A DNA stretch of 64,000 nucleotides from Lepraria neglecta (Eukaryota > Ascomycota > Lecanoromycetes > Lecanorales > Stereocaulaceae): the NCBI GenBank assembly GCA_033220425.1, contig CM065649.1:62001-126000 (forward strand), read 5' to 3'. A program made the position numbers and the translations under genes. Positions 1 to 11,300 of this stretch are shown in pieces. Within the stretch, counting starts at the first letter, position 1. Each line of letters begins with the position of its first letter. The notes under the pieces are model-generated. The model searched no databases, had not been told where the DNA came from, and was given only the letters and a program-made list of their open reading frames with translations.

Positions 1-450
1 TTTTATTCTACTTTTATTTCTATTTCTACTTCTATTAAAACTAAAATCTATTCTCTCTCTTCTAATTAATCTATTTTAATTCCTTAATTTACTAACTTAT
101 CTAATATTCTAAAAATATTTATTCCTAACTATATTTAATCTAATTAATTATTATTTATTAAACTTATTTATAAAATAACTTAACCCTAACTCTCTTTTAA
201 TATTAACCCTAAAAATTTCTTTTTTATTCTAACTATTTATATTCTTTAAATAAATAACCCTAAATATATCTACTATTTAATTACTTATTAATATAACCTT
301 TTAACCCTAAATTAAATTATTATTATTTAATATATAAATAAATTACTTATTATAAACTACTATTTAAAAACTTATTAATATAACCTCTTAACTCTAAATT
401 AACTTATTATTATTTAAATTTAATCTCTTAATTCTTTATTAATATTACAA
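1..450. repeat. G-free, telomere-like degenerate subtelomeric tract
   Basis: There is not a single G on the + strand in these 450 bases; the composition is A, T and C only. Copies of TAACCCTAA or close variants occur near 181, 207, 256 and 301, the C-rich strand of the common fungal telomere repeat TTAGGG. C-rich + strand polarity is what a left chromosome end would show. I infer decayed telomere-derived DNA. No gene is visible. Confidence 0.7.
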
Positions 451-460
451 GTAAGTACCC

Positions 461-481
461 GTAATCTTCATAGAAGATTAC
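461..481. other. Hairpin at the start of repeat copy A
   Basis: Nine-base perfect arms GTAATCTTC and GAAGATTAC flank a 3-base loop (ATA). The same hairpin stands at 1802-1822 with loop ACA. The loop difference is itself a CA to TA change. Confidence 0.7.
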
Positions 482-636
482 CGTAAAACGGCTATATCTC
501 GCTTGTTTTATACTCTATTTAGAAAATGTAAGCGAAATTAGAAAGCTCTCTATTTATAATATATTATATATATATAAAGTTAAGCCCTAACCCTATTGTA
601 TTAAAAGTTATTAAGGATTTAGTTCATTAGTGCTTC

Positions 637-677
637 GGGGGCGGCTGCGGGGGTGGCTGCGGGGGCGGCTGTGGGGG
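637..677 (+). other. G-quadruplex-type tract in repeat copy A
   Basis: Four runs of five G (637-641, 649-653, 661-665, 673-677) are each separated by exactly 7 bases, built from a 12-base GCGGGGGTGGCT-like unit. This fits the usual G4 motif of four G-runs with loops of up to 7. Copies B and C keep three of the G5 runs (1979-2007 and 51041-51069). Confidence 0.75.
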
Positions 678-1450
678 TAGCTTTAGGCTACTCCGGAGGC
701 AAATATATGTTTTTTGAGCTTTCCTTAGCTAAATCTTAGCCAAATTTCAAAATTCGAACGGCGTTGGAAAGCGCATATTTGGTTCCAGAACTTATGAAAT
801 TATCTCGATATTATATAACGTATATAGCGCGGGGTATCGCTGCGAAGAAGTTGCGGTATTCAACTTTTATCAATGCTTGGCATTTGCTACCGAGCTTGCG
901 CTGCCCGCAAAACATGGCGAAACCGCTTCTTTTGCTTATAAATTTTGCGCAAATAGACCGATTTTGAAAATTTTGACGGTGTTGGAAAGCGCATGCTTGG
1001 TTCCAGAACTGATGAGATTATCTCGATATTATATGACGTATGTGGCGCGGGGCATTACTGCGAAGAAGTTGCGGTACGCATTCAACCTTTGATATTGGTC
1101 CGGGGGCGCCAAGCTCAATGCTTGGCATTTGCCACCGAGCTCGCGCTGCTAGCAAAACATGGCGAAAATGCTTCTTTTACTCATAACTATTGCGTAAATG
1201 GGCTGATTCTAAAAATTCTTGATGCGCAAGCAAGCTAATGATTAACTCCAAAACTTATGAAATTATCTCGATATCATATAGCGTATGTGGCGCGGGGCAT
1301 TACTGCGAAGAAGTGCGCAGCGGATTCAACTTTTGGTGGTTGAAGGCGCTAGCCGAGAGAGGAAATGCAGCTCTAAAGGGATGTTCTGATTGGCTTCAAG
1401 TGCGGAATTGCTCCGAATATCGCGATAATCTGTTATTAGAAGAAAGATAA

Positions 1451-1789
1451 TCCCTTTTTTAACTTAAAATAAAATTATTTAAATTAAATCTTTTACTTAC
1501 TAATTAATATTATAACCCTCTTTTTTATTTCCTCTAAATAATCTTATTTAAATTAAATCTTTTCTAAATTAACCTCCTTTATCTCCTCTTTTATATTCTT
1601 TTAATAATTTCCCTAATAATTAATTAGATCTATAATCTATTCTATTTAATTTATTATTTAAAATCTTATATTTACTCCTTTACTTTCTTTATACTTAGTC
1701 TTTTATAATTCTTATTTTCTAATAAACTCTTAACCCCTAATACCTCTATATTAATCTATTTCTTAAAATCTAAAACTTCTATTATATAC
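1451..1789. repeat. Nearly G-free AT-rich spacer between repeat copies A and B
   Basis: Low-complexity A/T/C sequence with only a few G residues, including degenerate CCCTAA-like motifs. It resembles 1-450. No gene is seen. Confidence 0.6.
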
Positions 1790-3392
1790 AAGTGAGTGCC
1801 CGTAATCTTCACAGAAGATTACCGTAAAAACGGCTATATCTCGCTTATTTTATACTCTATTTAGAAAATTTAAGTAGAATTAGAAAGCTCTCTATTTATA
1901 GTATATTTTTTATATGTAAAGTTAAGCCCTAACCCTAATATATTAAAAATTATTAAGGATTTAGTATATTAGTGCTTCGGGGGCGGCTACGGGGGTGGCT
2001 GCGGGGGTAGCTTTAGGTTACTCCGGAGGCAAAAATATATTTTTTAAGCTTTCGTTAGCTAAATCTTACCCAAATTTCAAAATTCGAACCGCGTTGGAAA
2101 GCGCATGCTTGGTTCCAAAACTTATGAGATTATCTCGATATCATATGACGTATATGGCGCGGGGCATTACTGCGAAGAAGTTGCGGTGCGCATTCAACTT
2201 TCGATATTCCAAGGTCCGGGGGCGCCAAGCTCAATGCTTGGCATTTGCCACTGAGCTTGCGCTGCCCGCAAAATATGGCGAAACCGCTTCTTTTACTCAT
2301 AAGTTTTGCGTAAATAGACCGATTTTGAAAATTTTGACGGTATTAGAAAGCGCATGCTTGGTTCCACAACTGATGAGATCATCTCGATATTATATGACGT
2401 ATGTGGCGCGGGGTATTACTGCGAAGAAGTTGCAGTGCGCAATCAACTTTTGATGTTCCAGGGTCCGGGGGTGCTAAGCTCAGTGCTTGGCATCTGGCAC
2501 CGCCAGAAAAACATGGCGAAAACGCTTCTTTTACTCATAACTTTTGCGCAAATAGACCGATTTTGAAAATTTCGACGGTGTTAGAAAGCGCATGCTTGGT
2601 TCCAAAACTTATGAAATCATCTCGATATCATATAACGTATATGGCGCGGGGAAGTACTGCCTAGAAGTTACGGTGCGCATTCAGCTCAATGCTTGGCATT
2701 TGCCACCGAGCTCGCGGTGCATGCAAAACATGGCGAAAACGCTTCTTTTGCTCATAACTATTGCGCAAATGGGCCGATTCTAAAAATTCTTGATGCGCAA
2801 GCAAGCTAATGATTAAGTCCAAAACTTATGAAATCATCTCGATATTATATGGCGTATGTGGCGCGGGGCATTGCTGCGAAGAAGTTGCGGTGCGTATTCA
2901 ACTGAGCTTGCGCTGCCCGCAAAACATGGCGAAAACGCTTCTTTTGCTCATAACTATTGCGCAAATGGGCCGATTCTAAAAATTATTGATGCGCAAGCAA
3001 GCTAATGATTGACTCCAAAACTTATGAGATTATCTCGATATCATATGACGTATGTAGCGCGGGGAAGTAGTGCGAAGAAGTTGCGATGCGAATTCAAGTT
3101 TTGGTGGTTGAAGGCGCTAGGCCGAAAAGCGTACTATCAGGGGGGAGAAGTATAGGGCCATTCTAATTGGCTACAAGTGCGGAATTGCTCCGAATTTCCT
3201 CATAATCTATTATTAGAAGAAAGATATAGCGTTGCGCATTGCTGCGAAGTAATTGCGATATATATTTTCAATTTTTAATAGGGGCGCTAACCGAAAGAGG
3301 GAACTCGGGAAGAGAACCAAAGGTCTATACTAATTGGCTATAAGTACGGAATGCCTCCGAAAGTCGCGATAATCTATTATTAGAAGAAAGAT
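1790..3392 (+). repeat. Subtelomeric complex repeat, copy B
   Basis: Same organisation as copy A: hairpin (1802-1822), telomere-like AAGCCCTAACCCTAA near 1922, G5 runs (1979-2007), then tandem units anchored at 2111, 2360, 2599, ~2811 and ~3007 (spacing ~196-249). The terminal module ending TATTAGAAGAAAGAT is present twice (ending near 3225 and 3392). A 152-codon open frame at 1995-2453 crosses two units. It is best read as chance openness of a G-bearing repeat, because the frame is not kept in other units. Confidence 0.8.
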
Positions 3393-4083
3393 TTATTTTA
3401 TTTTATTTTATTTATTTATTAATTACTTATCTTTTAATTTATATAATTTAAACTCTAAATTTAAAATATATAAATCTTTTATATCTATTTTCTTAATTAT
3501 ATATCTATTATTTTTAAATCTTTTCTATAACCTCTAACTCCCTTTTTAGCTCCTCTCTATTTAATCCCTTTTATTTTTATAATTCTTCTTTAACTTAACC
3601 TCCTCTTTATTAATTTTTAACTCTAAAATTCTAATTCTAACTCTTTTATCTTTCTAAACCCTAATCCTAAGCCCTAATCCTAAGCTTTTAACTCTAATTA
3701 TATTTAAATTTAGCTTAAATCTTTCTTAATTCTTATTAATATTTTATTATAATTCTAATCTCTTAATTCTTTAGTTTAATTTTAAATATATTCCTTTTTA
3801 GTATCTTCTTTATTATTTATATCTTCTTCTTATTTTTCTTTTTCTTATAATTCTTAATAATTTACCTTCTAATATTATTCTTTTATTAAATTTAAACCCT
3901 ACCTTTTAACTCTAACTCTAATCTATTATCTACTATCTACTATCTAATTTCTAATTTCTAATTTCTAATTTCTAATTTCTAATTTCTAATTTCTAATTTC
4001 TAATTTCTAATTTCTAATTTCTAATTTCTAATTTCTAATTTCTACTATCGACTATCTATTCCTATTTCTAATATCTAATATCT
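3393..4083. repeat. Nearly G-free AT-rich tract with telomere-like motifs
   Basis: Strongly strand-asymmetric A/T/C sequence with very few G. It includes CCTAATCCTAAGCCCTAA-like stretches near 3660-3690, and most of its right end is the CTAATTT array. No gene is visible. Confidence 0.65.
3944..4041. repeat. (CTAATTT)14 perfect microsatellite-like array
   Basis: Fourteen head-to-tail copies of the 7-base unit CTAATTT with no visible interruption. The unit resembles a decayed CCCTAA telomere repeat with an added base. Perfection in such decayed surroundings suggests recent slippage or expansion. Confidence 0.9.
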
Positions 4084-4088
4084 AATAT

Positions 4089-4539
4089 TATAAGGTATAC
4101 TCCCCGTCAGCGGGCCGTTATCGTTCCGTGAGATAGACTCCTCGCTAGCGGACCGTTGCTGCGCTCTAGGAACTGCGTCCCGCTAGCGCTACGATATTGG
4201 ACTGCGGCTCAGCTTCTCGCTATTGCTACGCTACTATATACAAAGGTATTTAAAGACGTGAAGTGGTTATATTACTGGCATAGTATAGGTGATTCTATAT
4301 TAGAACTAATTACTAAAGATCCTCAGGAAAGAAGTGGATAGACCGCTCCTTAAGCTTCTCTCTGCGGGTAACGTATAGCCGCTATTAGGCAGCTAACGTA
4401 CCACTGAGAGCCTAGCTCCTGACGTCTACCAAGTCGGTCGAACATTATCCCGACCTACTCCGGCGCTCCGCGTACTAGGAGACATCGGAACAACTTTACT
4501 AACAAGATAGACCCTTCTAACATAATAGTTGGTATTACA
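4089..4539 (-). mobile_element. Solo LTR of the Gypsy-X family
   Basis: 451 bp matching the LTRs at 15243-15693, 26318-26768 and 59266-59717. It is flanked by a perfect 5 bp target duplication AATAT (4084-4088 and 4540-4544). No internal region follows, so this is a solo LTR left by LTR-LTR recombination. It inserted into the G-free telomere-like tract. Strand is assigned from the coding direction of the longer Gypsy-X copies. Confidence 0.88.
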
Positions 4540-4589
4540 AATATCTAATTCTAATCGTCTATTATTCTTTATAAAAAATTTATCTATTT

Positions 4590-4964
4590 CCTCCTTTTCT
4601 TATCGATTATTCTAGTAATAAGTTAGAATTCTTTTATTCTTTAATTATCTACTATTTCTATACTAATCGTTACCAAGGGGCCTACCTAGAGCGAGTCGAT
4701 AGGGGTATAGTATAACTAGAAGAATATATCTAAGGAGGGAAGATAGATATATAAAGCCTGCGCGTCTTGGAGACGCGCCAAGCCGCTAGCCACGAGCATG
4801 GTTATCGAACGTTCAATAACTATACTCTATTCTACGCGTATCGGCACAAATAGTAAGCAAAGGCTAAGCCGTAACACCTCCTTTCTATATCTATTATTCT
4901 AGTAATAAGTTATAATTCTTTTATTATTTATTTATCGACTATTTCTATACTAATCGTTACCAAG
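4590..4964. repeat. Local direct duplication, period ~287 bp
   Basis: A ~88 bp segment beginning CCTCCTTT and ending CTAATCGTTACCAAG occurs at 4590-4677 and again at 4877-4964 with few differences. The interval contains a small LTR-like sequence. This may be a tandem duplication or recombination around that insert. Confidence 0.6.
4703..4876 (+). mobile_element. Small LTR-like sequence related to the insert at 34288
   Basis: Shares ACTAGAAGAA near its start, CGCCAAGCCGCTAG in its middle and CCGTAACA at its end with the 173 bp insert at 34288-34460, but the rest differs. It contains a perfect 8 bp-arm inverted repeat (GCGCGTCT/AGACGCGC, 4760-4778). The left boundary and target duplication are not clear. 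Confidence 0.4.
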
Positions 4965-4974
4965 TCGCCCGTAC

Positions 4975-5513
4975 CTAATTATATCCTATAGGATTAGGTA
5001 TTATCGGCCCCGTAGCCGAGATACCAGTACGCCCACTAGCTACCTCGTAAATAAACCGGGCACCCTCTCCTATACATTGCTGCCTCGTATTCCCGCTCCC
5101 TGTAATCCATATATCGGCTACAGTCAGGCCACGGCCCCGGACCGGATGGCCTTGCACCCCTCTGATAGCCGGATAGGTGGTCGATTGGGGGGTCCGTATT
5201 AACCGGATAATATGCTCGGCATTAATATAGCCAGGCTGGCTGGAGAGCCGCGGGGGTGGGGACGAGGCTAGGTAATCCGCCGGATCGAACGTGCTGCTGT
5301 AGATATAATACTGCTGCCCGGCCCGGGCTATCCCACTGCGTGCCATTGGGCGAGGCCGGCGTTATCTTGGCTGGCGCTGTTCAGGTTACTGCATACCAGC
5401 GCGGCGCTGTAGGCGGTTATGGCGCGCGCCGTAGGATTCAATGTGCTATAGGCCTTATAGCTCGCCCGTTCTGATATATCAACGACCGAATTCAGGTAGC
5501 TAGATAGAGTCAA
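4975..5513 (-). pseudogene. Unrecognised minus-strand open segments, probably a gene remnant
   Basis: Two minus-strand open segments (5328-5513 and 4975-5346) overlap by about 19 bases in different frames. The upstream one begins MTLSSYLNSVVDIS; the downstream one ends GPIIPNPIGYN and carries a patch rich in Gly, Arg and Ile. Base composition is GC-rich and not RIP-like, unlike the DNA on either side, so this looks like a piece of an ordinary gene. I do not recognise the family, see no signal peptide or membrane segment, and cannot tell whether decay, a sequencing error or an unrecognised intron separates the two frames. Confidence 0.35.
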
Positions 5514-5536
5514 ACAAATGATTAGCCCTTAGAATA

Positions 5537-5595
5537 TAGGGAGGGGGAAGGAAGAAAGTAAATAAGGAGGTAAGTAAGCAGGCAAGCAAGCAAGC
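5537..5595. repeat. Purine-rich / (AAGC)n low-complexity stretch
   Basis: GGGAGGGGGAAGGAAG followed by AAGT/AAGC iterations runs up to the left LTR of element Z. Confidence 0.55.
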
Positions 5596-6008
5596 TGTTA
5601 CGAACCACGTTGCGTGCGGTGGTCGTATATAGATTGATTCTCAATAGGGATGGAGGTACAGCCAACAAGAGTATGAAGCAGGCTTCAAGTGATGCTAAGC
5701 GGGTCTGGTATATAATTAGATGATATATATTCAGTGCCTAGCCTAAGAGATCTATCGCATGTAGTAAACAATTGAATAGGAAGATTAAGCACGATGCTCC
5801 AAGTGGTAAGCAAGTGCTCGTACATATAGCAATAGGAAATCCCGCCAAGCATCCTATAAACGTTATAAGCGCACGGCGCTCATTGCGCTTATTATTCCTG
5901 GGCGCCATAAGCGCACGGCGCTCGTCGCGCTCATCGCTTTGGTTACTAGTCCTGTCTATAGTACCTTTGCCCTATACGACAGTCCTGTTAGAACCGCTGG
6001 TTCTAATA
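5596..6008 (-). repeat. Left (3') LTR of Gypsy-Z
   Basis: 413 bp from TGTTACGAACC to GGTTCTAATA. The left half matches Gypsy-Y LTRs (16570, 22800) and the right half matches Gypsy-W LTRs (34723, 41255), so it is a mosaic. On the minus strand it is preceded by a purine tract (reverse complement of TTAGCTCCCTCC). Confidence 0.75.
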
Positions 6009-7844
6009 TTAGCTCCCTCCTCCAGATTTCTCGTCCCGAGAAACCATCTATCCTTTATACCACCCCGTTGAATTACCCGATCCAAGGACCTCGCCATTCG
6101 TTACAAAGAACTTTCCAGTAAATTATCCACGTTCGTAATACATCCTTATACTTTGTATACGAAGGGTTATAAATAGTATATAGTTGGCGCGCGTTTGGAC
6201 CGTTGTTCTAACTATATTACTATAGACAAGAAGTACGACCTAGTTATATCTATTAATGAGATACGTCGTATTAAGAAAGTATATAATAATACCTAGTTGG
6301 AAATAAAGGAAACGCAGGCGAAACTTATATACCTTTAATTATAATTTAACCTTATTTAAAACGAAGAGAAGAAGTTAATTAAATACGAACTATAAAATAT
6401 CAAGGAGTTGGAGAAGGATAAGGAGCTTCCTTCTAGTACTCCCGACGACCTGATATTCAACGTTAGTTCCAAGTAGTTCGACCTCCCCCCGGCCTGGAAG
6501 GCCCCGAGAGCTTCGACTGGTCTTCTCTTATCTCTAATAGAACTCTTAGAGACGTTCCCTATAGTTCCCCGCAAGGTTCCTAAGAGGTTTCTAGGTATTT
6601 TCCGTCTTATTATACCCTTTCTATTTAACTAGATAGAACTAATTTCTTCTATCTAGGATCCTCTCGACCTTATACTCTATTTCTTCCTTAACGTTATAAT
6701 AAAATATCTCTTAGAGAGGTATACTAGAGTCTACTAGCTCTAGGAGTAAGATATAGAATACCGGATATACCTTCGCGTCAGGTAGAAGTTAGAGTTTATA
6801 GTTAACTAGTCCCTTTATCCGTTTAATTAAGAATAGTCTAACCTTAATATAATCTAGTTTTTTACTTAGTCTCGTTATCCTTATATTTTTTATTAGGAGG
6901 TATACTTTATCCCCCTCTTTTAGCTAAGGAATATTCTTTCTTTTTCTATTAACTTATTCCTTTAACTTACTATTAGAGCTCTTAATAGACCTTTATATAT
7001 CCTTATATAAATTCTTTAGCTCTTCCGCCTTAACTAAGGCTTCTTCTATATTAGGTCCTTTCCTAGATTATAGAAATATATTTATATTCTTTCTATAGTT
7101 AGTAAAGAACGGAGTTAGACCTATTATATCTAACTTCTTATTATTATACGCTAGTTATACTATTAGAAGTAGTAAGACCTAGTTATCTTATTTATAGTTC
7201 ACGTAGTACCTTAGGTATACTTCTATTATTTAATTTACACGTTCTATTTATCTATTAGTCTATAGGTAATATACTATTAATATCCGAAGTTTAGTTCCGA
7301 TCGCTACTATTAGCGTTTTCTACTAGTTAGAAGTAAATAACTTATCTATATTAGATATTATCGATTTTAGTATACTATAATCCCTTATTAACTTGTCGAG
7401 TAGTATAAAGGCTAACTAGTCTACTTTATATATTTCTTTGAAGGGTATTATAATTATATACTTTATAAGCTTATCTATAATAACTATTATTAAGTTAAAG
7501 GTATCCTACGTAGCCGGATCCTTTAATAGTAGTAGCTTGACTATAAAGTCTATTATAATATTATCCTATAGTAATTCTAGTATAGGAGTAAACTATATTT
7601 GCCTATACTTGGTGTATCGTGCCGCTTTATTCTGCTAGTACTAGATATATTCTTTAATATATTATTTAACACGCGCTCGAAGTCTCGGCGCCGTATATCC
7701 TCGTCCTAGGAGTTCTATTATCTTAGATACTCCTAGGTAACCTTATAGAGGGTCGTCGTAGTAATCCCTAATTACTTCTTTAATATATATATTAGGCAAG
7801 TAGGTTTTATCCTAGTATTTAAGTAATACCGAACCCTACTAATT

Positions 7845-8359
7845 TGTTACGAACCACGTTGCGTGCGGTGGTCTATTATATATAGATTGATTCTTAATAG
7901 GGATAGAGGTATAATAGAGTAAGAGGGTGAAGCAGGCTTTAAGTGATACTAAGCGGGTCTGGTATATAATCAGATAATATATGTTTAGTGCCTAGCCTAA
8001 GAGATCTATCGCATATAGTAAACAATTGAATAGCAAGTTAAGCACGATGCTCCAAGTGGTGCAAGCAGTGCTCCGTATATATAGACATACGAAATCTATG
8101 CCAAGCATTCCTGATCGCACTGGTTATACTAATCGCACCGCGCTCATTGCGACCACTGCGCTCATCGCTTAATATGCCAAGCCTTCTTGATCGCACTGAT
8201 CGTACTAATCGCACCGCGCTTATTACGACCACTGCGCTTATCGCTTAATATGCCAAGCCTTCAGGGTCTGTCCGAGTCGGATACTAATTCGTCGACTCGA
8301 ACTATAACGGGCGCTACGCTCCTTAAGCGTATCCCTGATTATATTTCCTGATCGTAATA
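7845..8359 (-). repeat. Gypsy-Y copy 2 LTR (3' side)
   Basis: 515 bp, TGTTACGAACC to ATCGTAATA. It contains two copies of a ~105 bp internal GATCGCACTGATCGCAC-rich segment ending in ATGCCAAGCCTTC. A polypurine tract (on the minus strand) adjoins at 8360. Confidence 0.85.
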
Positions 8360-11300
8360 TTAGCTCCCTCTCCTAGATTTCTCGTCCTGAGAAACTATCT
8401 ATCCTTTATACCACCCTGATATACTAAACGTTCAGATAAACCGACCGTCCGCCGAACGGTGTTGGCTAGTAAGCTAACCGAAGTCGTGATACGGCTGTAT
8501 TCCCGATGTGTTGCCAGCGGCAAGTAGTACTTGATGGGTACAGGTTCCGACAGGTGTTCTAACTGTGTAGGTAGCGGTAGAAAATACGACCTTATAGTGT
8601 CGCCCCTTAAGATATATTATATCGAGATAGAATAAAAGGAAGCGTAGTTATAGTTAAAAACTACGCGCGAAGAGTTGGCTTGTAATACGGAAGAGTCTAT
8701 ATATCTTTAGGCTATACTGATACGCCTTTAGACGTAGTACGAATAACTCGAAGATAAAAAGCGGAAGATTATAGACTAAGAGATACAGAATATTAAGGAG
8801 TTAGAAGAAGACTAGCGGTCTGTCCTAAGCGTTCCTGATAGCTAGATATTTAACGTCTTATCCGAACAGTTTGGCTTCCTAGACGGAACCGATTGGTCCT
8901 CCTTCCCGATCGTTCCCGGAACTCCTATAGAAGGTCCTGGCAGTTCCGGAGGTTCCTAAGAGGTTCCCAGGTATTTTCAGTATTATTATACCCTTTCTAT
9001 TTAACTAGATACTTCTAATCGACCTGATTTAGAATCCTCTCGACCTCGAACTCCGTTTCTTCTTTAACGTTATAATAAAATATTTCCTATAAGGGTATAT
9101 TAGAGTCTACTAGCTCTAAGAGTAAGATATAGAATACTAGATATACCTTAGCGTCAGGTAGAAGCTCGAGTTTATAGTTAATAGGTCCTTTTACCTATTT
9201 AATTAAGAATAGTCTAACCTTAATATAATCTAGTTTCTTGCTTGGTCTTATTATTCTTATATTTTTTATTAGGAGGTATACTTTATCCCCCTTCTTTAGC
9301 TGAGGAATATTCTTTCTTTTCTTATTAATTCGTTCCTTTAGTTTAGAATTTAAGCTTTTAATAGATCTTTATATATCTTTATATAAATTCTTTAGCTCGT
9401 CTACCTTTACTAAGGCTTTTTCTATATTAGGTCCCTCCCTAGGTTATAGAAAAGTATTTATATTCTTTCTATAATTGGTAAAGAATAGTATTAGCTTTAT
9501 TATATCTAATATCTTGTTATTATATACTAGTTATACTATTAGAAGTAGTAATACCTAGTTATCCTAATTCTGGTTGACGTAGTACCTAAGGTACGCTTCT
9601 ATTATCTGATTTATATATTCTATTTATCTATCTATCTGCGGATAGTATACTATCGATATCCTTAGTTTCGTTCTAATTACTCTAATAAGTATCTTCTAGT
9701 AATTAGATATAAAGAGCTTGTCTCTATCTAATATAATTGACTTTAGTATACTATAATCCCTTATTAGCCTGTCCAACAATATAAATACTAGCTAATCTGC
9801 TTTATAGGTTTCCTTGAAAGGTACTATAATAGTATACTTCGTTAGTTTATCTATAATGACTATAATTGAATCAAAGGTATCCTAAGTAGCTGGATCCTTA
9901 GATAGTAGTAACTTAACTATAAAGTCTATTGTGATATCGTCCTATAGTAATTCTGGAACTAGTATAAATTATATTTATCCATATTTGGCATATCGTATAG
10001 ACTTATTCTGCTAGTATTGAATATATTCTTTAATATATTATTTAACGCGCGCTCGAAGCTTTGGCGCCGCGTATCCCCTTTCTAGGAGCTCTATTATTTT
10101 GGCGACTCCCGGATAACCTTGTAATAGGTCGTTGTAGTGATCCCTGACCACTTCCTCTATATATTACTCAGGCAGATAAGTCTTTTCCCGGTATTTAAGT
10201 AATATCGTATCCGGCTGATCCTTTCTTAGGATTATTGCAAATGTATTATCTTTGTAGGCCTTTACGATCCTGTTAGTTATATTAGGTCCTATTATACGAA
10301 GGGTTATAGCTAATACATAGTATAGTACTAATAATCTATCAGCTTCTTTCTTTAGGATTAGTTATTCCGTAATATTCTTTTCTTCTATATAGTCTAATTA
10401 TCTACTAAGGGCGTCTACTCGACTATTATCCTTTCCTAGGGTATAGGTTATCTTGAACTTATATTGACCTAGTAGTTCTAACTATCGGACCTATTATCTA
10501 TTTAACTCCTTTATTATTATAAAGTTAAGAAGGTTTTTATAGTCCATAAAGATAGTTAAGTCTAAGTAGCTTTCTATATATACTCGCTAGTTCTAAAGTA
10601 TATATACTACGGTAAGTAACTCCTTGTTATATATATTATAGTTCTATTCTACTACTAATATCTTCCTTGAATAGTAGGTAACTAGATACTATTTTTAGTC
10701 TTTTATCTAGTATAAGTATACTCCTATTATAAGATCCGATACGTCTATTTCGATATAAGCTAGCTCGTTTATTTAAAAGGTATAGAGTACTAGTAGATCC
10801 GTATATACTTTCTTTAATATATCGAATGATTTCTATTAGTCTTTTCCCTATATAAACCCGATATCTTTCTTCGTAATATCTATTAGTAGTAGTACTTTCT
10901 TGGAGTAGCCCTCGATAAACTTCCTATTAAAGTTAGCAAATCCTAAGAAGCTTTATACTGCTTTGACGTCCTATAGTATAGGCTATTTAGCTATAGCCTT
11001 AATCTTCTCTAGGCTTATACTAATACCTTTTATACTAACCATAAATCCTAGAAACTCTACTAATTCCCTATAGAATTCGCACTTTTCTGGTTTAAGAAGA
11101 AGTTTCGCTTATAATAGGTATCCGAGGACGTCCTATATATATATAATATATTCTTTCTTATTCTTAGAATAAATTAGTATATTATTAAGGTACGCTATCG
11201 CTATTCGATCTAAGTATACTCGTATAATATTATTAATAAGTACTTAGCAGGTTACTGGTACGTTGGTAAGTCTAAATAGTATTACTAGATACTTATAATG

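Larger units (their letters stand above)
451..1450 (+). repeat. Subtelomeric complex repeat, copy A
   Basis: First of three copies of one repeat (others 1790-3392 and 50847-52060). It opens with a hairpin (461-481), continues with an AAGCCCTAACCCTA telomere-like stretch near 584, a G5-run tract (637-677), then tandem units anchored by GGTTCCAGAACT near 781 and 999 and a variant near 1241 (spacing ~218-242). It ends in a shared terminal module finishing TTATTAGAAGAAAGAT. Units encode a recurring peptide in some frames, but the unit length is not kept to a multiple of three, so I judge it non-coding. Differences between units are mainly CA/TG to TA, as expected of RIP. Confidence 0.8.

Noticed and set aside
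764-2783. Series of overlapping open frames in the subtelomeric repeat units, sharing a recurring peptide
   Set aside because: Unit spacing (218, 242, 249, 239, 212, 196) is not kept to multiples of three, frames change between copies, and no family feature is present. Best read as repeat DNA.
8038-8232. Open frames in Gypsy-Y LTRs (also near 14205, 16658, 16711 and 22941)
   Set aside because: They are translations of the GATCGCAC-rich internal LTR repeat, so they recur in every LTR and do not represent genes.
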